Assembly (NCBI RefSeq): GCF_051020985.1
Contig: NC_135000.1
Location: 24,024,784-24,088,783, forward strand
Length of the DNA stretch: 64,000 nt
Reading direction: 5' to 3'
Origin: Nomia melanderi
Taxonomy: Eukaryota; Arthropoda; Insecta; Hymenoptera; Halictidae
Shown here: piece after piece, positions 49,016 through 62,125 of the stretch
Layout: each line of letters begins with the position of its first letter
How positions within the stretch are numbered: the first letter of the stretch is position 1
Translations under genes and position numbers: made by a program
Notes under the pieces: generated by a model
Told to the model about the DNA's origin: nothing
Database searches by the model: none
The model's input: the letters and a program-made list of their open reading frames with translations, nothing else

Positions 49016-52000
49016 GACAACTCGCGATCGTTCAGCTTAATTTATATTCCTTTAGCGATAATAAATGTTATCCGATCCTGTTCGCAAATTCACCCATCGA
49101 ATACAATTGTCTTTATGATTTATGAGCTACCTACTTCTGCCCGGATAATTGATTGCTGCGGCAGAATCATAACCTTAAGAGTTACGTCTACGGTAGATGC
49201 TGTATAAATATATCCTGACTACATCTGAATATAATTTGTTAATATTTCCGGGCAATGGAAATCAAGACACTACCTAATTCCCCGCGATCCGCTGCATTTA
49301 TACAGAAACTTCTTATTCGTTATTCAGATACAGGGAAGAACGTTCCCTCGTAAAATATAGAAAACGTGTCAAGCCTTTATCGTGGACTTTATCGTCGGCG
49401 TCGCATGAATTCATCAAATGTGACGGCATTTCGACGTATCGGCCGGCGTTGTTCCCTCCCCCCTTTATTTTAACCGTGCGGGGGCGCAGTTCCGGTGGCG
49501 ACCGCATCGTTTACCTCGACCACGGCGGACGCCGTTGCAGCCTTTGCCCCCGGAAGTTCAAAGAAAACCCCGTAAATACTGGATTGCGGGGACCATAACA
49601 AACTCGAATGGTACATTTCGCATTTATCAAAGAGCCCTCGTTCCCCGCCTCGCATTACCGAGCTTAGAGGCACCCGAGACGCTTCTTGTAATCCGCCCTC
49701 TCCTCTCCCATCCGGCAGCCTTATTCCTTCCGCGCCTCGCCTTTCCCCCGTCAGTTCTCTTATCTATCTGTACTACAAGCCCCGCTAACCGCTCTTCGAG
49801 GATAATGCCAGGAGAAGAGGACTTCAAACGGAATACCGTATCTTCTTGCCGGTATAAATAACAATCTGCGAGGCTATATTGATTTTGGAAAGACGGCAAC
49901 CGCCAATAGGAAACGCAGCGGCGTGTATCATTTTCTAAAAATGTGCCTCCGCCCGAACGACGGGGGTGGCGGCAGAATATAAACCCGACAGGGGGGGAAG
50001 CTTCTTTTGTGAGCCCGCGGATCGGAATCGCGCACACGGTTATGGCCGACGACAGAATTTCGTCCGTAGCCGGGATTGTGATTGAAATCACTGGACCGCT
50101 TTGCCCCGGCTCGAATTAGACGCCGCTAGTTTTTTTTGTCGTCTAAGCTCGGAGTAGCGGTGATACTGACAGAAAAATAGCGGAATATAGATAGACTCCG
50201 TAGAATATTAATAATACGAGCTTCTTCGACTGGCGAGAGATACACAAAGCTTATTGAAAGGTGACTCTAATAAACTTGGGGTCTTTTGTTGTGGTCTCCG
50301 AAGTTTCCTGGCATGGATTTAACTAATTTATCCGTAAACATGTTTATTACAGCTTTGTTATATTATAACAATGAAAATTGATCGTTCAATCTTTTCCGAC
50401 TTCGAATTGAGATTAGTCTATATACATGTACAGAGTTTAGATTACAAACATTCTTCCCTAAGAAGTTAACACCTTAAACACATCGAGTTACACGAGTGTA
50501 ATTAATTATGTGTATTAGCGAAGCCAAGAACACATTTATTGACGATGTTCCACTCGATGCTTCCGTTCATTACTGAGCCCGTATTCAGAATCATAGACCG
50601 AAAGGTCTCGGCGAGGTCGACTCGATTCGTGGAAGGACTCTCCCCGCGAAGGCTCTATGTGAACTCCGCCACCTGTTCCGCTGAACATTTCTTCCGAAGC
50701 GTGCGTCCGTCGACACGATATTGCCTAGTCCGCGCAAAACTCTGAATCATCGCGAGCCGGCCATTTTTCAAAGTTGCCCGAGAAGGACGACCGCGCTGCA
50801 TTAATAACCACAGGGTGAGACGGTACTGGCCGGCTTCGTGGCGTGCAGCGAGCGACGATAACAATGAGAACAAAGGGACCGAAGGGTGGATTTCAATCTG
50901 TAAGTTGCGGACGGAGCTACCGGGCCCCTGTTGTTCCTTCGTAATATATTCTGGTCATTAGGGTGCACGATATGACCGGGACTTTTGAAATTCACGCTAT
51001 TCCGAGCTCCCGTTTTAATATCCCCGCTGCGCGAACATCTTGTCTTTCCCTTACTTATTCGGAAGATGTTCGATAATCCCAATGAATAGACTAGCCTAGA
51101 ACAGCTGGAACAAATAGCTGGAATAAAAATTGTTGTTCCAGCAAGAATCAGCGTCGAGGAAGAATATGTCCCACTGACCTATGGCTTTATCAAATTATCT
51201 ACATTAAACATCTTCTATTTTTACGAATGAAACCGGAGCTCCTCCACTGAGAATTCTCTCAGCTGTCAAAGTTGTCTGTTCTCGTAGCATTTAGCATATG
51301 AAACTGAGAGGCGGCTAAAGAAAGAAATGAACCGTAATAGCTATTAGGATAGAATATATAATAGAATTTTCCAGGTGCTTGCGGACGAAACTGCCGAGTT
51401 TACGAGCCGCAGAAATAACGAATTTTCACGTCGCATCGAACGTATCGTTGCCGTCGAATGGCTGGTAGTCGGTGTTTTATATCCCCCGCAATTCGGCGGT
51501 GTCTTCGAACGAAAGAGAAGCGGAGCACGGCGGGGCGAGGCTCTCTCCATTACGGAATCCCTTTCTCCTGCCGGTAACTTGTACGGGGCATATAAAGGGG
51601 CGAATCTTTTATTCATCGCTGGAATGAGGAATGAAATACAGAGACGCACGATTAAAGAAAAATGTGCTTCATTACATTAAAGCATTTCCGGAACGTGTTT
51701 ACCGGGAAGTAAACCTGGATACCGCGCGTTCCTTGTTTCGAGTTGCGCCCGCAATGCTTACCGGTCGGCAAAAACAGTCGCGCGGTAATACCCGGGAGGC
51801 TCGCCCCCGTAATGCCTGTGATGAATTAAAATTTTAGGACTCGTGATAATGCCGCGGCGGTCGACCGCCGGCGCGTATCTCGGTGTTTAGAAACGAGCCG
51901 TCGGCGGAACGGAAGCCCGACGAGCGGCGGGGAGGGCAAAAAAGCCGCGTTTTTCGTCTGCCGGCGAGCTCGAAACGAGGTAACGAGTGCGCTCCTGAAA

Positions 52001-53883
52001 GTGCTCGTTTATGCTTCCTCCTTTCTTCCCTTGTTTGTCCGGACGGATCCCTTTAAACGCACGAGCTACAATAACACACGGCGACTAATTGTCCGCGTTA
52101 ATTCAACTCTCGCGGATTCTTTGCGGCGCTCCTCCCAGGAGCGAGGAAAAATTAATCCTGCGCGTAGAGCTGTTTCTCGTCCCCGACTCGTCGTCTGGAG
52201 ATTTGTCGCGATCGATCGTGCGCGAATCATTCCGACGAATCCTTCGGTCGACCGTTTAACCATGTGCACTCGAGACTTTTTCGCTAGGAATATTTTATAG
52301 ACATTTCTCTTTTTCAACTAATTGAACGAGAAATTGCACGTCAAGGAACGAAGCTATTTCATTTAAATCCTTCGCATATTGGTGTATTACTTAAGGCTCA
52401 TTATTTAACATCAGACTTTATATTACCGTATCAAACCAAGTGGCAACTGAGACTCGCCTCTCGACGGCCAAGGGGGTTAATCGTCGCAATCGTTCGAACG
52501 CGAAAGCCAAAGAGAGGTTTTCTCTTGAATTCTTTGTCTACCTCCATAGACGATGTCATTTATTTTTCAGTTGCGCGGCTCATCGTCGGCCGGTCTGCGC
52601 ACGAGCTCCTCGAAAGGCCTTCAAAGGAGGGCGCGCAGTTTTCCGATAACAATTAGTTTTACAGTCGAGAGGATCTCTTTGCGGTCGCGAGCGGAACGCT
52701 CGAATCCCGAAATAAACGGGGAAACGTGCCGCGGAATTCTATCGGCGCACTCAGCCGTCTTAATAATTTACATTCCGACGCTGGCATTCAGTAATAAGCG
52801 TCAGGCATATTTATAGATGGGACTCTCGAATCTAATAACCGTGTCGTCCCGTTCGTTTCGACGCCGGTTCGCTCCGTTCGCCCTTCTCCCCTGTGCGGCC
52901 ATCGTTTCCGTTCGACGGGCAACTTTGTTTTCTTGTTTCATCCGGTCTGTTTGTCCGCGACGAAAGGAAACGGCCGGACGGGAACGGGGACGAAGTGGCT
53001 CGCGCACGCGCTCGCGGGTCAACCCCGTTCCAGGGACGCGACGCCTTAATTCCTTCTAATTAGAAATAACAGCGATTAATTATCCCCGGAGAAAGGTGGC
53101 ATCTGTTTAATCCGCAGCCGGCTAACAAGACGAAAGAAGAATAATTAAATCGTCGAACTTCCGAGCCGCTCCGTCTGCCTTTCGCGGCGAAGGAACGTAC
53201 GTTCGTTTCCGAGCCGTCCGTCTCTCCTTCGATCCTGTGTTTCAATTATCAGGGCCACGATAGCGGCGGCATGCGAGCGCGTTGAAAAATGCAGAATCGG
53301 CGGTCAGCCGATTCCACTTACGTCGATCCGTGATTTACATGGAACACGATGAATCGGTGATTACGGCGAAACCGGAGGAACTATTATTATTCATTACGCG
53401 ATACGAACGTGCCGCGCGAGGCAGACACGTGTCCGACTTTTCGATGCGATTTCAGCAGTTTTAATGGCTCGCGGCAATCGTAACGTTCCGTCCGCGCGCT
53501 TTTAACGGCCCGTACGTATCCGGCTAATTAGGCTGTTTAAATTTAGCCGGAAATTCGTTTGCGTTTGTTAAGCAATCACCGAGGCGCGCTGATACAATTG
53601 TCTGCGTTTACGTTGACAATAACGGTGTTTGCGCAACGGGCGCGTTCTTCGCGCGAGTTCCGGTGAACGTATCTACGAAGAAGTGAAACGCGAGCTAATA
53701 TTCTCGTTCCCGTGCAAACAGACGGTCCTAGCAGCGTTTAGGCTCCTACGCGAACTTCTTCCATCGGTCGGAACGATCTTTGCGAGCGGCAACAGAAACG
53801 AATAACAACCCGATATTCGAAAGAAAGGGGACTTCGGGGGATAGCTGGAGGATTACACGGCGAAGGACGGGAAACGTCGGCGT
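49016..53883. other. non-coding DNA, alternating composition
   Basis: 49016-49400, 50110-50540 and 51090-51360 are AT-rich and CpG-poor; the rest is CpG-moderate to dense. A 10-bp inverted repeat at 51104-51142 is listed separately. No gene, RNA or transposon is recognised. Confidence 0.45.
51104..51142. repeat. perfect 10-bp inverted repeat with 19-nt spacer
   Basis: GCTGGAACAA (51104-51113) and TTGTTCCAGC (51133-51142) are exact reverse complements. The spacer contains a second partial copy, AGCTGGAATAA. It lies in a CpG-poor stretch. Too short for a typical microRNA precursor. Confidence 0.85.
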
Positions 53884-53907
53884 CGGCGGCGGCGGCGGCG
53901 GCGGCGG
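53884..53907. repeat. (CGG)8 microsatellite
   Basis: Eight exact CGG units lie in a stretch open on both strands (poly-Gly on plus, poly-Pro or poly-Ala on minus). No gene context supports translation. Confidence 0.97.
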
Positions 53908-56007
53908 CCCCTCGAAATCCGCAAATCCCGGTCTTTTCGGGCGGGAGCGCGAGACGCGGAAACACCGGTACTCTCCGTTATTCCGGTAGCTCTCGCGAAC
54001 GGGCGTCGGGAAACAGATTGTACGGCTCAAAATCAATAGGCATCTGATTTATTCCCATGCGCGCGGCTAGGCGTCCTCTGCGCGGAGGCGTCCGCGTCGA
54101 ATTTACGTGCACCGCCGTGTCTGCTACGTGGACGCGTGAACGTACAGCCAACGTCTCGCATCCACGTCGTGGAATCCGTTCGATCGACTTCGCGCGACCT
54201 GTCGCCGTTCTCGGCCTTCGTCTTCGAGATAGGGTTCCCGGGGTTGAGGACGAGCGGGGGAAAGAAGGGGAAAAAAGAGGAGGCGACAGGAGGAGGGGAA
54301 AAGAATAGACGACCACCAGGATGGGAGCCGTTTTGACGGATCGACATTATGAATATTAATGGCGGCGAGGCTCGTCGGCGGCACATTGTAATAATTATGC
54401 GTCCCGTGCGCAAGGATACCCCCGGCTGGCCTCTGGGGAGGGCACAAAATGGGAGGCTCCTTTCTGCCAGTCGATAACGAAAGTATGTTGTAAGGAGATA
54501 AGGGCGAGAGGGATCGATAATAAATCCTCCGTCGCGTCTACGGCCGCTCTATAATTTCCTCTTTCCTCCTCGCGTAGGCGAATTCTTTGTTCCCCCGCGA
54601 TCCCGTTTTTTCCGAAGAACCCGAGTTGAACGTAGAAAAAAGATAGAGGAGAAAGACGTGTACCGAGGAGCTTTGAGAATTTTGTAGTATTTCATTTGAA
54701 TGTCCGTTCCGATTCCGCGCGGCAGCGATCAATCCGCTTCACCCAGCCGTCGATTTTTCCTCGACGAGCCTTTGGCCTTTGGTGATCGACGCTGGCTTTC
54801 GGAAAGAAGGTGAACCCGATAAAAGAGACTCAGGAAACTGCGCGCGGAGTACGCGACGACCCCGTTTAAAGAGAATCATCGACCTAAACTCGCCGTGAAC
54901 CTTCTCTGAAATTAATCGCGGAACGGTCGTCTGCGGCGGTTCCGCGCTACCGCTTTCCGCGGATACAATACGATCGGATCGGCGCGACGGTTGCAGGGTA
55001 CGCGGGCCGGACAGCCGGCGCGTCGATGTTTATCGCGTGATTATTATACAAACTTACGCTCCACGGCGAATTCTCCGTGCGTGCGATCCTCCCGTTCCTC
55101 CGCGGTCTTGTTCCGCTTTCTACGCGCGCGTCCCCGCATTCCGCTCTATTATTCGAGGCATTGAATAGCATTATTACGGGCTGCGGTGTATATCGTGTTA
55201 CGGGGGTAAAATATTTGTTAACAAATGTCGCGGATGTGCCCCCTGCTGAGGCGCACGGGGACCGGACGTGTCGGGTAGCCCGATAAGGTCCGACGCCGCG
55301 CCGGTCTGCTCTCTCCACGGAGAGAAAACGCGTAACCACCACCGAGGGAAAAGACTCCATGTAGCCCTTTTGTGCTTACGGTTGCCGCAGTGAGTTTCTT
55401 TCTTACTCTCCCCCTCCCCTCCCTTCAGCTCTCACCCCTCGGCCGTTCTAATAATTTCGCGCTGGAATTATTATAATTTAATACGATACTACCCCTCCCG
55501 TTCTTCGGCGTTCTCGCGCTCTATTGCCGCGCCACGGCCCATTATTCGGCGTGTTTGTAGCCTCCGGCATCGCGTAATAAGCCGGCTTATATACCTACGT
55601 ATCTCTCTTTGTCGTGCACACGCACGCACAACGCACCTAACGTCGCTGCGACACGCCTACCTTATTCTTCCCTTCGCCCGGTTGCCCGCCAGTGCCCAGC
55701 CGGTATCTGCATCTGCCGATGCGGCCTGCGCTCGGCGCGCTGCTCGTTATTCGACGCGCCGCGCCGCGTCAACCTTGTCTCTTGCCCGTCTCCTGCCACC
55801 TCGATCCTCGTGATATTCCGATTAAATTTCCTTTCTTCCCGTCTTTACCCGTTTCTTTTTAATTGGACGCCGGTGAGCTCTGCAACGGAAACGTACCTAT
55901 CGCGCCGCCTATGACTATTTAGTTTAGATACACGAGCTTCTTCGCGGAAAGACGATCGATGCTGCGAGGAAATTGAAGGTTGCCTGGACTATTTCAATGG
56001 TTCAAGC
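53908..56007. other. non-coding DNA with purine and pyrimidine tracts
   Basis: 54243-54306 is purine-rich (GGGGAAAAAAGAGGAGG-type), and 55395-55440 is pyrimidine-rich. Overlapping frames in 53978-54447 are low-complexity shadows of the purine tract. Nothing is recognised. Confidence 0.5.
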
Positions 56008-56445
56008 ATGCGCGACAACGAACAACGGGTCCGACGATTTTCCGCGATTTCGGATTCGACAACCGCAGCTTCCAGCGGATGCGGACTCGAGTTCTCAAAG
56101 GAGTTATTCTTCCGAGGCACGCTCGTTCTTTATTCTGACGCGGTTCGCGAAGTTCGGTGTTCCACCGTGGAAATCGCGTACGGGAAGAATTTCGATTCGT
56201 GCGTTCGTAATTCTGGTATTGTGCTCCTCTTATTGTTGGATTCCGAGAAGGGCTGTAGCGCAATAGAATACATTGTTCGCGGCCTGATTACACTTAATCA
56301 GGTTGGTAATTGCGGTGACCGCGTTTCTGAAGATATTACAGAATGTGTCGGCTCCTATCCCATATTTACCGAGCCAGTAATCTCTACTATCTTCGAATAT
56401 AATTGCACGTTCCTTTGTATTGTACGTTTTAAAGGATTTCCTTGA
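56008..56445 (+). CDS. unrecognised ATG-started frame, doubtful
   Basis: A 145-codon frame runs from ATG at 56008 to TGA at 56443-56445. I do not recognise the product. Composition is more balanced than in most frames of the window, with several cysteines, a short hydrophobic run (IVLLLLL, near residue 71) and no clear signal peptide or repeats. The 3' half lies in CpG-poor DNA. Against it: the minus strand is also open and equally protein-like at 56230-56541, no promoter or poly(A) signal is evident, and frames of this length are expected by chance in a window this size. Confidence 0.12.
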   Translation: MRDNEQRVRRFSAISDSTTAASSGCGLEFSKELFFRGTLVLYSDAVREVRCSTVEIAYGKNFDSCVRNSGIVLLLLLDSEKGCSAIEYIVRGLITLNQVGNCGDRVSEDITECVGSYPIFTEPVISTIFEYNCTFLCIVRFKGFP

Positions 56446-58388
56446 CAAACTTCGTTGTGCCCGGTCCGACGTTTCAATCTCTGTCGCCAAATGACAGTGA
56501 TCATTGTTCCGCGTACGCGACGCTTTTTGAACCAGTGACACGCCTACCTCGTTTCGCTCTCATGTCATACGGGCCCGTCCCGGTGCCGCGTGTGTCCGAG
56601 CAACCGAGTCGCGAGCGCCGGAAACGTGTCGTTTACGTGTCGTCGTTGTCATACCCGCTGCCCGAACCCGTAAAACCGGACACGACGATACAGCGGCAAC
56701 CCTCGGGTAACCACTTGACCGATGGCCGACGTTCTACTTACGAGCGCCAGACCGCCTACTTCGTGGGTAACCGGAGCCTCCTCTTTTTCCAACAATAACG
56801 ATGAAAACGTAATTGGTTTCTCCGTATCATTCTTCGGGCTATTTTCACGCTTCCGGCAACGCGCGAGGGGGAAGAAGTATTTCGTTGATGGTCGGGTTTG
56901 GTGGTTAACCTAGAACCTAACCCGAGGAATGCTTTTCAGTGACCTTCAGACTGGAGGACCAAGGTTGAAGGAGTTAATTCATGACTACCGAATGGAGCTT
57001 CGAGAATTGCATGGAATTTTTGGAGAGCATTCAATGAGAATAGAATTCTTCCGGTGTTGTCCAATGTACGCTGAATGATTTTGTACGTTCGATTATGAAA
57101 AGGGGATTCAAATTTTATTTTATGAAGAAAGGTTAAGGTACCTTAAGATTCGCTTTGGCGAATAAAGGCTATCGATACCTGAAAATCTTGAATCACCCTG
57201 CGGATCGATGGGCACGAAGATACGCCTGCAGTGTCAACAGATTTAAGTAACTGCAAATAATGGCGTTAATTTATGGAAGTTAAGGACTGAGAGTTTCGGT
57301 AGCCGGTTCGAAAAATATTGGCTTTGAGTCAGGAGAAAATTTGTCACGCGATACTGTTCCCTGAAATCTGTGATTACAAACATTTGGTGTATATCAGTTT
57401 CCAACTAAAGAAATTAAAAAGAAATGTGTGTTTCCTCTGACAGAAATGGAGTGAACATATATCGAAAAGGGAAATGAACAGAGGGCAATATCAACATTCG
57501 CGAGGTGTACGCTCGAAACGTTACGTCACGGCACGAGTTACGACAATTTCGACGGCACGCATCCGTGGCTGAAGCGATGAACAGGGGCGCTATCACGTTT
57601 CCTAGATCAGAACTGCGGTCCACGTATTTCGTTTAATAATTTCCCGTGACATTTTGTTAAGGACGCGCCTTCATTTACAATGCGCGCATTGTTAATCGTA
57701 GAACATTGCGGAACGGAGCGCTGAAGGGAGGAGCCATATATATATTTACAGCCGAGTTGAATCAAATTAGAGCTCTCTCGTATATCATCCTGCTAGGGAA
57801 TACGTCGACGAAATTAGCAATTCAATTTTTTTTCGCTTCTGAGCGTAATATTAATGCGGAGGACGGGGCGTGCCCTTAAAATTTCAACTGCGAAAGTCTC
57901 ATTAAATTAAGTGAATTGTGAAACGCGTATACCCGGCCGACTATCCTATGCATCGCTGTTAAAGTATCCAGACCGCGGTCTTAATACGCGTCATTCGCTC
58001 GATACGACCTTTCGCTCGATGCAAAAAATCCGCGGGACTGTTCCATGAACTCGGTACACTCGATTTCAATCATTCTTGCGTTCGATTTGGAACAAAATTA
58101 TTACACGCGAGTTAATGAAAGCAGTCGGGTACGCTCCGTACTTATTGAAATTGAAATTGACTAAGAAGTTTACGGGTGCTCCAAAGCAAGGAGGAATTAA
58201 CGATCGAAATTACCGGTCGATTTCATGCGTACGCGTATAATGTAACAGAAATGATATTGATTGATCCATATACCGGGAGAAAAAAAAAAATCTATAATAA
58301 CTTCCAACGTGCGTGTATCGGCGCAGAATAAAGTCGAAGTTGCCGCGCGCAGAATAGACGTCAAGTGCTGGGAGCATCCGGACAGATA
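56446..58388. other. non-coding DNA, mostly AT-rich
   Basis: 56446-56900 is CpG-moderate with Arg/Pro-rich shadow frames. 56930-57480 is CpG-poor and AT-rich, as are 57620-58320. A CCTAGAACCTAACCC at 56909-56923 only loosely resembles the insect telomere repeat. Nothing else is seen. Confidence 0.5.
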
Positions 58389-58646
58389 ATGCGGTCGACC
58401 AGCGACGCGTTAGCATCGTGGTTCGCAGACACGGTGCTGTATGCGAGACCGGCAGTCTACATTTTGAAGCTGACAACAAGACTGATAAAACTTTATCGTT
58501 CATTTGTGAGGGACAGCGCTGTCACTGGCTATGAGTCGATCACGCGGAGACCAGTGGAACCGTTGCTCGAAGGAACGGATAAGAATACCTCGGGAGAGAT
58601 AGGAAAATATTTTTGTACTCTTAACAGATATCGGAAACGACCGTAG
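58389..58646 (+). CDS. unrecognised ATG-started frame, doubtful
   Basis: An 85-codon frame runs from ATG at 58389 to TAG at 58644-58646. It has a mildly hydrophobic stretch at residues 17-35 (VLYARPAVYILKL and neighbours) and a charged C-terminal half (EGTDKNTSGEIGKY). It has no recognisable domain. The opposite strand is also open (an ATG-started frame at 58210-58503), so openness may be a property of the DNA. It contains a possible internal donor (TTTGTGAGG). I include it only because its composition is less Arg/Ser-biased than surrounding frames. Confidence 0.1.
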   Translation: MRSTSDALASWFADTVLYARPAVYILKLTTRLIKLYRSFVRDSAVTGYESITRRPVEPLLEGTDKNTSGEIGKYFCTLNRYRKRP

Positions 58647-61395
58647 CTCTGCTTCGCCGACGCACGATTCCCGCTCGACGACGAAGTCCATTAATATTAC
58701 CGAACCTCCTACTGTTTTCTGCTGGAGCACATTAAAGCTAATGACGCCGGATAACGAGAATCTGGATTATAACTCGCAACGCCTAAAATAGTTTCAATTC
58801 CCATCGAGTTTCACTGGACGCTCTCGAACGACCTCCCTAGACTATAATAACTTTCATCCCGCGACCTGATCACCGCTTGTCTTCGCGTACCGGCCACGCG
58901 AAGCTGTACAAAGAACGAGGAAAAATCGTGACGGGATTCTCGATATCCAGCCACGATGACACTCCGAAGTCCGGAACGATAAGGTTTTACAGCTGCTGGG
59001 AGATTATCTGATATAATCGCACCCCTCGCCGCCGCGGGCCCCTTCAAATAATACCCCGGCCGTTTCCGAACATTTGGAAAGTCTCTCGGTTGGCCGGGAG
59101 ACATCGCCGTTACGCGATTACGCCGGAAAACAGGAACGATGGGGTGTCGCTTCATCGGTGGCACATCATATTTTCCCAAGTGTCCGAGTGCGCGGTGTCT
59201 ATCGACAGCTGTCGTCTCGCGTGCCCATCCCATCACGGCAAATATTAACGTTCCATAGATAAGAAACAATTAGAGTGTATCTCGTCGAATTCACCGATGG
59301 GATATGCATTTTTCGATACTTGATTTCGACGCGGCGCTGTTGCTCGAGCGATCGTTCGATTAAAACTACAGCGTGGCATCGGCGGCCGATGGAAATGCGA
59401 AAGAACAATGGTATTTTGAAACGTTTCGAAAGCAATTTTTGCGTAGATATCGTTTGATTGTTTTCAGAGTAATTAATTTGATGTTCGTTTACCTAGCCAC
59501 GGTTAAAGTTAAGAACCACTCGTCAGTGGTAATGGAGTCCGACGTTCCGATCGGAATGTTTAATTTTCAACGATGCAGATTATTCAGAATTTTTCTTTTT
59601 CCACCTCTGCGGCCTATATCACCGATATCGATCCCGTAACCGAAGCTTCTGCAATTAAAAACAATTCCCCGGGGTCTCCGCGAGCGGTAAAATCCTGTCG
59701 GGCGGAACTCCGTCGAATTATAATTCAACGACAGTTAAGGGTGCGCGCCCTCTCCCCCGAAGATTATTATTCCCGGCAAATGGGCGTTTTCGATAGAGCG
59801 AAACGGTCCCGATTATCGGTCGAAACGCGTGGCGCGCGTAGGGTGGTGTGTTTCGGTATGGAAAAAAATTGTAGAGGGGTGGGCCGGCTCGGGATCAAGA
59901 TAGCGCCGGAAGCGAGCGTTGCAGGCGGGAGTTCGCGATGGAAATAAATCAGGCTCCGTCCATTCACCGGAGGTATTTCCGGGCGAACCGGTCGCTTTAA
60001 TAGGACCGGTGCCAATTCTATCGACCGATAATCTTCGTCAAACACACCAGCAAAGAAAAGGAATCGACCAATTAAACCTTCGAATATCGGGACCTCTACG
60101 ACCGCTCTTTAATTTCAACATTTCTCATTACGAATTGAAATCAATCGAAAATCGATGTCCACTTTGGCGACGTTAATGCTTAACATTAACGATAATTAAT
60201 TTCTCTCTGTGTCTATACACGCGCGTATGTATTAATTACGGGCGAAATCGGTGAACGACGATAATTGCCGGACTTTCACTGTCCGGGTAACGGTACGGGG
60301 CGATCGTAATCGCGGCCGATTCCGAAATTTCACGGTTTCGGACCGCTTCGGTGCGATTCAAAACGCAGAACGGTAGAAAGTTTCGACGTGCGCCGATCGA
60401 TAGCAGCGTCGGTCTCTCATGAATACATTCACAAGCGGCGGCCGGCCGCAGAGGTACGAGACAAAGATGTTAACTGGTGATTGGGGAAACGCTTTCCTCC
60501 TTTAAAGATCGTCTTGTTAGCGCAGGACCGCGGGAGCCCACGGCGCTCACCCGTCCAAATCTCCGGCCCTCGGTTGCCCCCTTCGTGGACTTTAATGTCT
60601 TCAGTAACTGGCCGTAAAAGAAATTCGTGTGCAAGCGCGGGGCAACCGGCCCCCGTTCGGCCTCGATGCGTGCGTATTGGTTCGGGTACACGCGCGTGCT
60701 ATCCCAAACCGGGAGCCAGGGCACCGGCGGCGGCAGTGTCGCCTCGGTTTTATGCAAAACGAGAATCTGCTTTACGTACTTACAATGTGTACGCGATAAG
60801 GAGCGAGCGCGGTCGCCAGGCTTTAAACGGACCCGTCCGTGGCATCGCCAGGCCCTTTCGGCGGCATTCTTCTTTCCTGCGAGTGTCCACCGCACGAATA
60901 AATTCGTCGATGTTCCGACCGACGGCGTTTCGATGGACAGGATAGCTTTAAAGCAGCGCTGATTAGGCTGATCGAAGGAAAGAAGCAATTAATGGTCGGG
61001 TTCCTTCCGAGGTACTGAAGTTTCACTTTATCGAATTTACCATAAATGTTTGAAGATTTCCATGTGTAGCACGTTCGCCTAAGAAGACTTCATAGGGATT
61101 CTGTGATATAGGTGAACGAAGAAGTAGTGTGAACACGAAGTGAACGAACAAGCATAATGATTGTGTATACATGCGCAGAATAGAATATGATGCGTAAGTG
61201 TAATTGATAAAGTATTAGGAAATATTCTATTGAAATAAGCAATGACTCACCGTATACGTATGACAGTTCCCCACGAATCAAGTAGAAATAACAGCAGAAC
61301 GATTTTAAAGAATAACAATGTGCAATTATAACGCGAGTGCATACGAACTAGTACATTTTGCCGTGTAGTCGAGTACATTAATTCCTTCCAGGTTA
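58647..61395. other. non-coding DNA
   Basis: Mixed composition: CpG-dense at 60240-60960, AT-rich at 61020-61395. On the minus strand near 61254 there is a good donor-like ACG followed by GTGAGT, but no frame or acceptor around it convinces me. Nothing is recognised as a gene. Confidence 0.45.
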
Positions 61396-62125
61396 AGAGC
61401 CGAAGTTCAGTGTTCTCGTAGTGTTCCGATGAAACGCTGAAGTCAGTGTTAGCTACTATTACGAATGTATCTAATAGTCGTGAAGGCGAACTTCTGATTT
61501 TGACCTGAAGGCTCCGAGTGCACTCGACTGCACACCAAAACCTACTTCGCCGTATCGATTGCCGGTACAGTCACTTATACTTCTTCTTTAAAGTGATTCC
61601 GATCTGGTTTCGACCGTTCACTTGATCGCGGATGCCAGCCTTATCTAAATGGCTATCGTGGCCTCTCTCGTTACATGCACCTTTCCGGATCCATTCAGAG
61701 TACATAACAACCTCAGACAATATCTACTGAATAAATGGAGGAACCCGCGGAGCGTTCCCTCTAAGAACCTAGCTCCCAAAATCTAATCTAAATGGCTACC
61801 GTGGCAACTTTCGTTACGCGCACCCTTTTAAACCCGTCCCAATTGTCTTAACCGATCCGAACACTAAAAAGCTATAGATTGTTCGGACAACTCTTATGCC
61901 GTAACACCGATAATTAACAAATAATACCTACTCAACGAATAGCCGACCGAGCATTCTGTATCAAAATGTAACTCTCATGCACATCGAAACATGACCTTTC
62001 ATTATAGACGTGTTCAGAGATCCATTCTGAATTTACATTCAGAAACAGCACGGTAACAACGAATGGTTAAGGATGTTCTTCCCCCATGGTTCTGCAGACA
62101 ATATCTATTTACTGGCGATGAATGA
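61396..62125. repeat. decayed repeat block
   Basis: ATCTAAATGGCTA(C or T)CGTGGC followed by TCGTTAC and GCACC occurs at 61643 and 61786 (143 bp apart). CAGACAATATCTA occurs near 61715 and 62095, preceded in both by a GATCCATTC-containing stretch (61688 and 62020). GAAGT(T)CAGTGTT occurs twice about 40 bp apart near 61403 and 61440. The copies are diverged and do not form one regular array. CpG is low compared with the flanks. Confidence 0.5.

Noticed and set aside
56909..56923. CCTAGAACCTAACCC, resembling the insect telomeric repeat
   Set aside because: Fewer than two matching CCTAA units and no tandem array.
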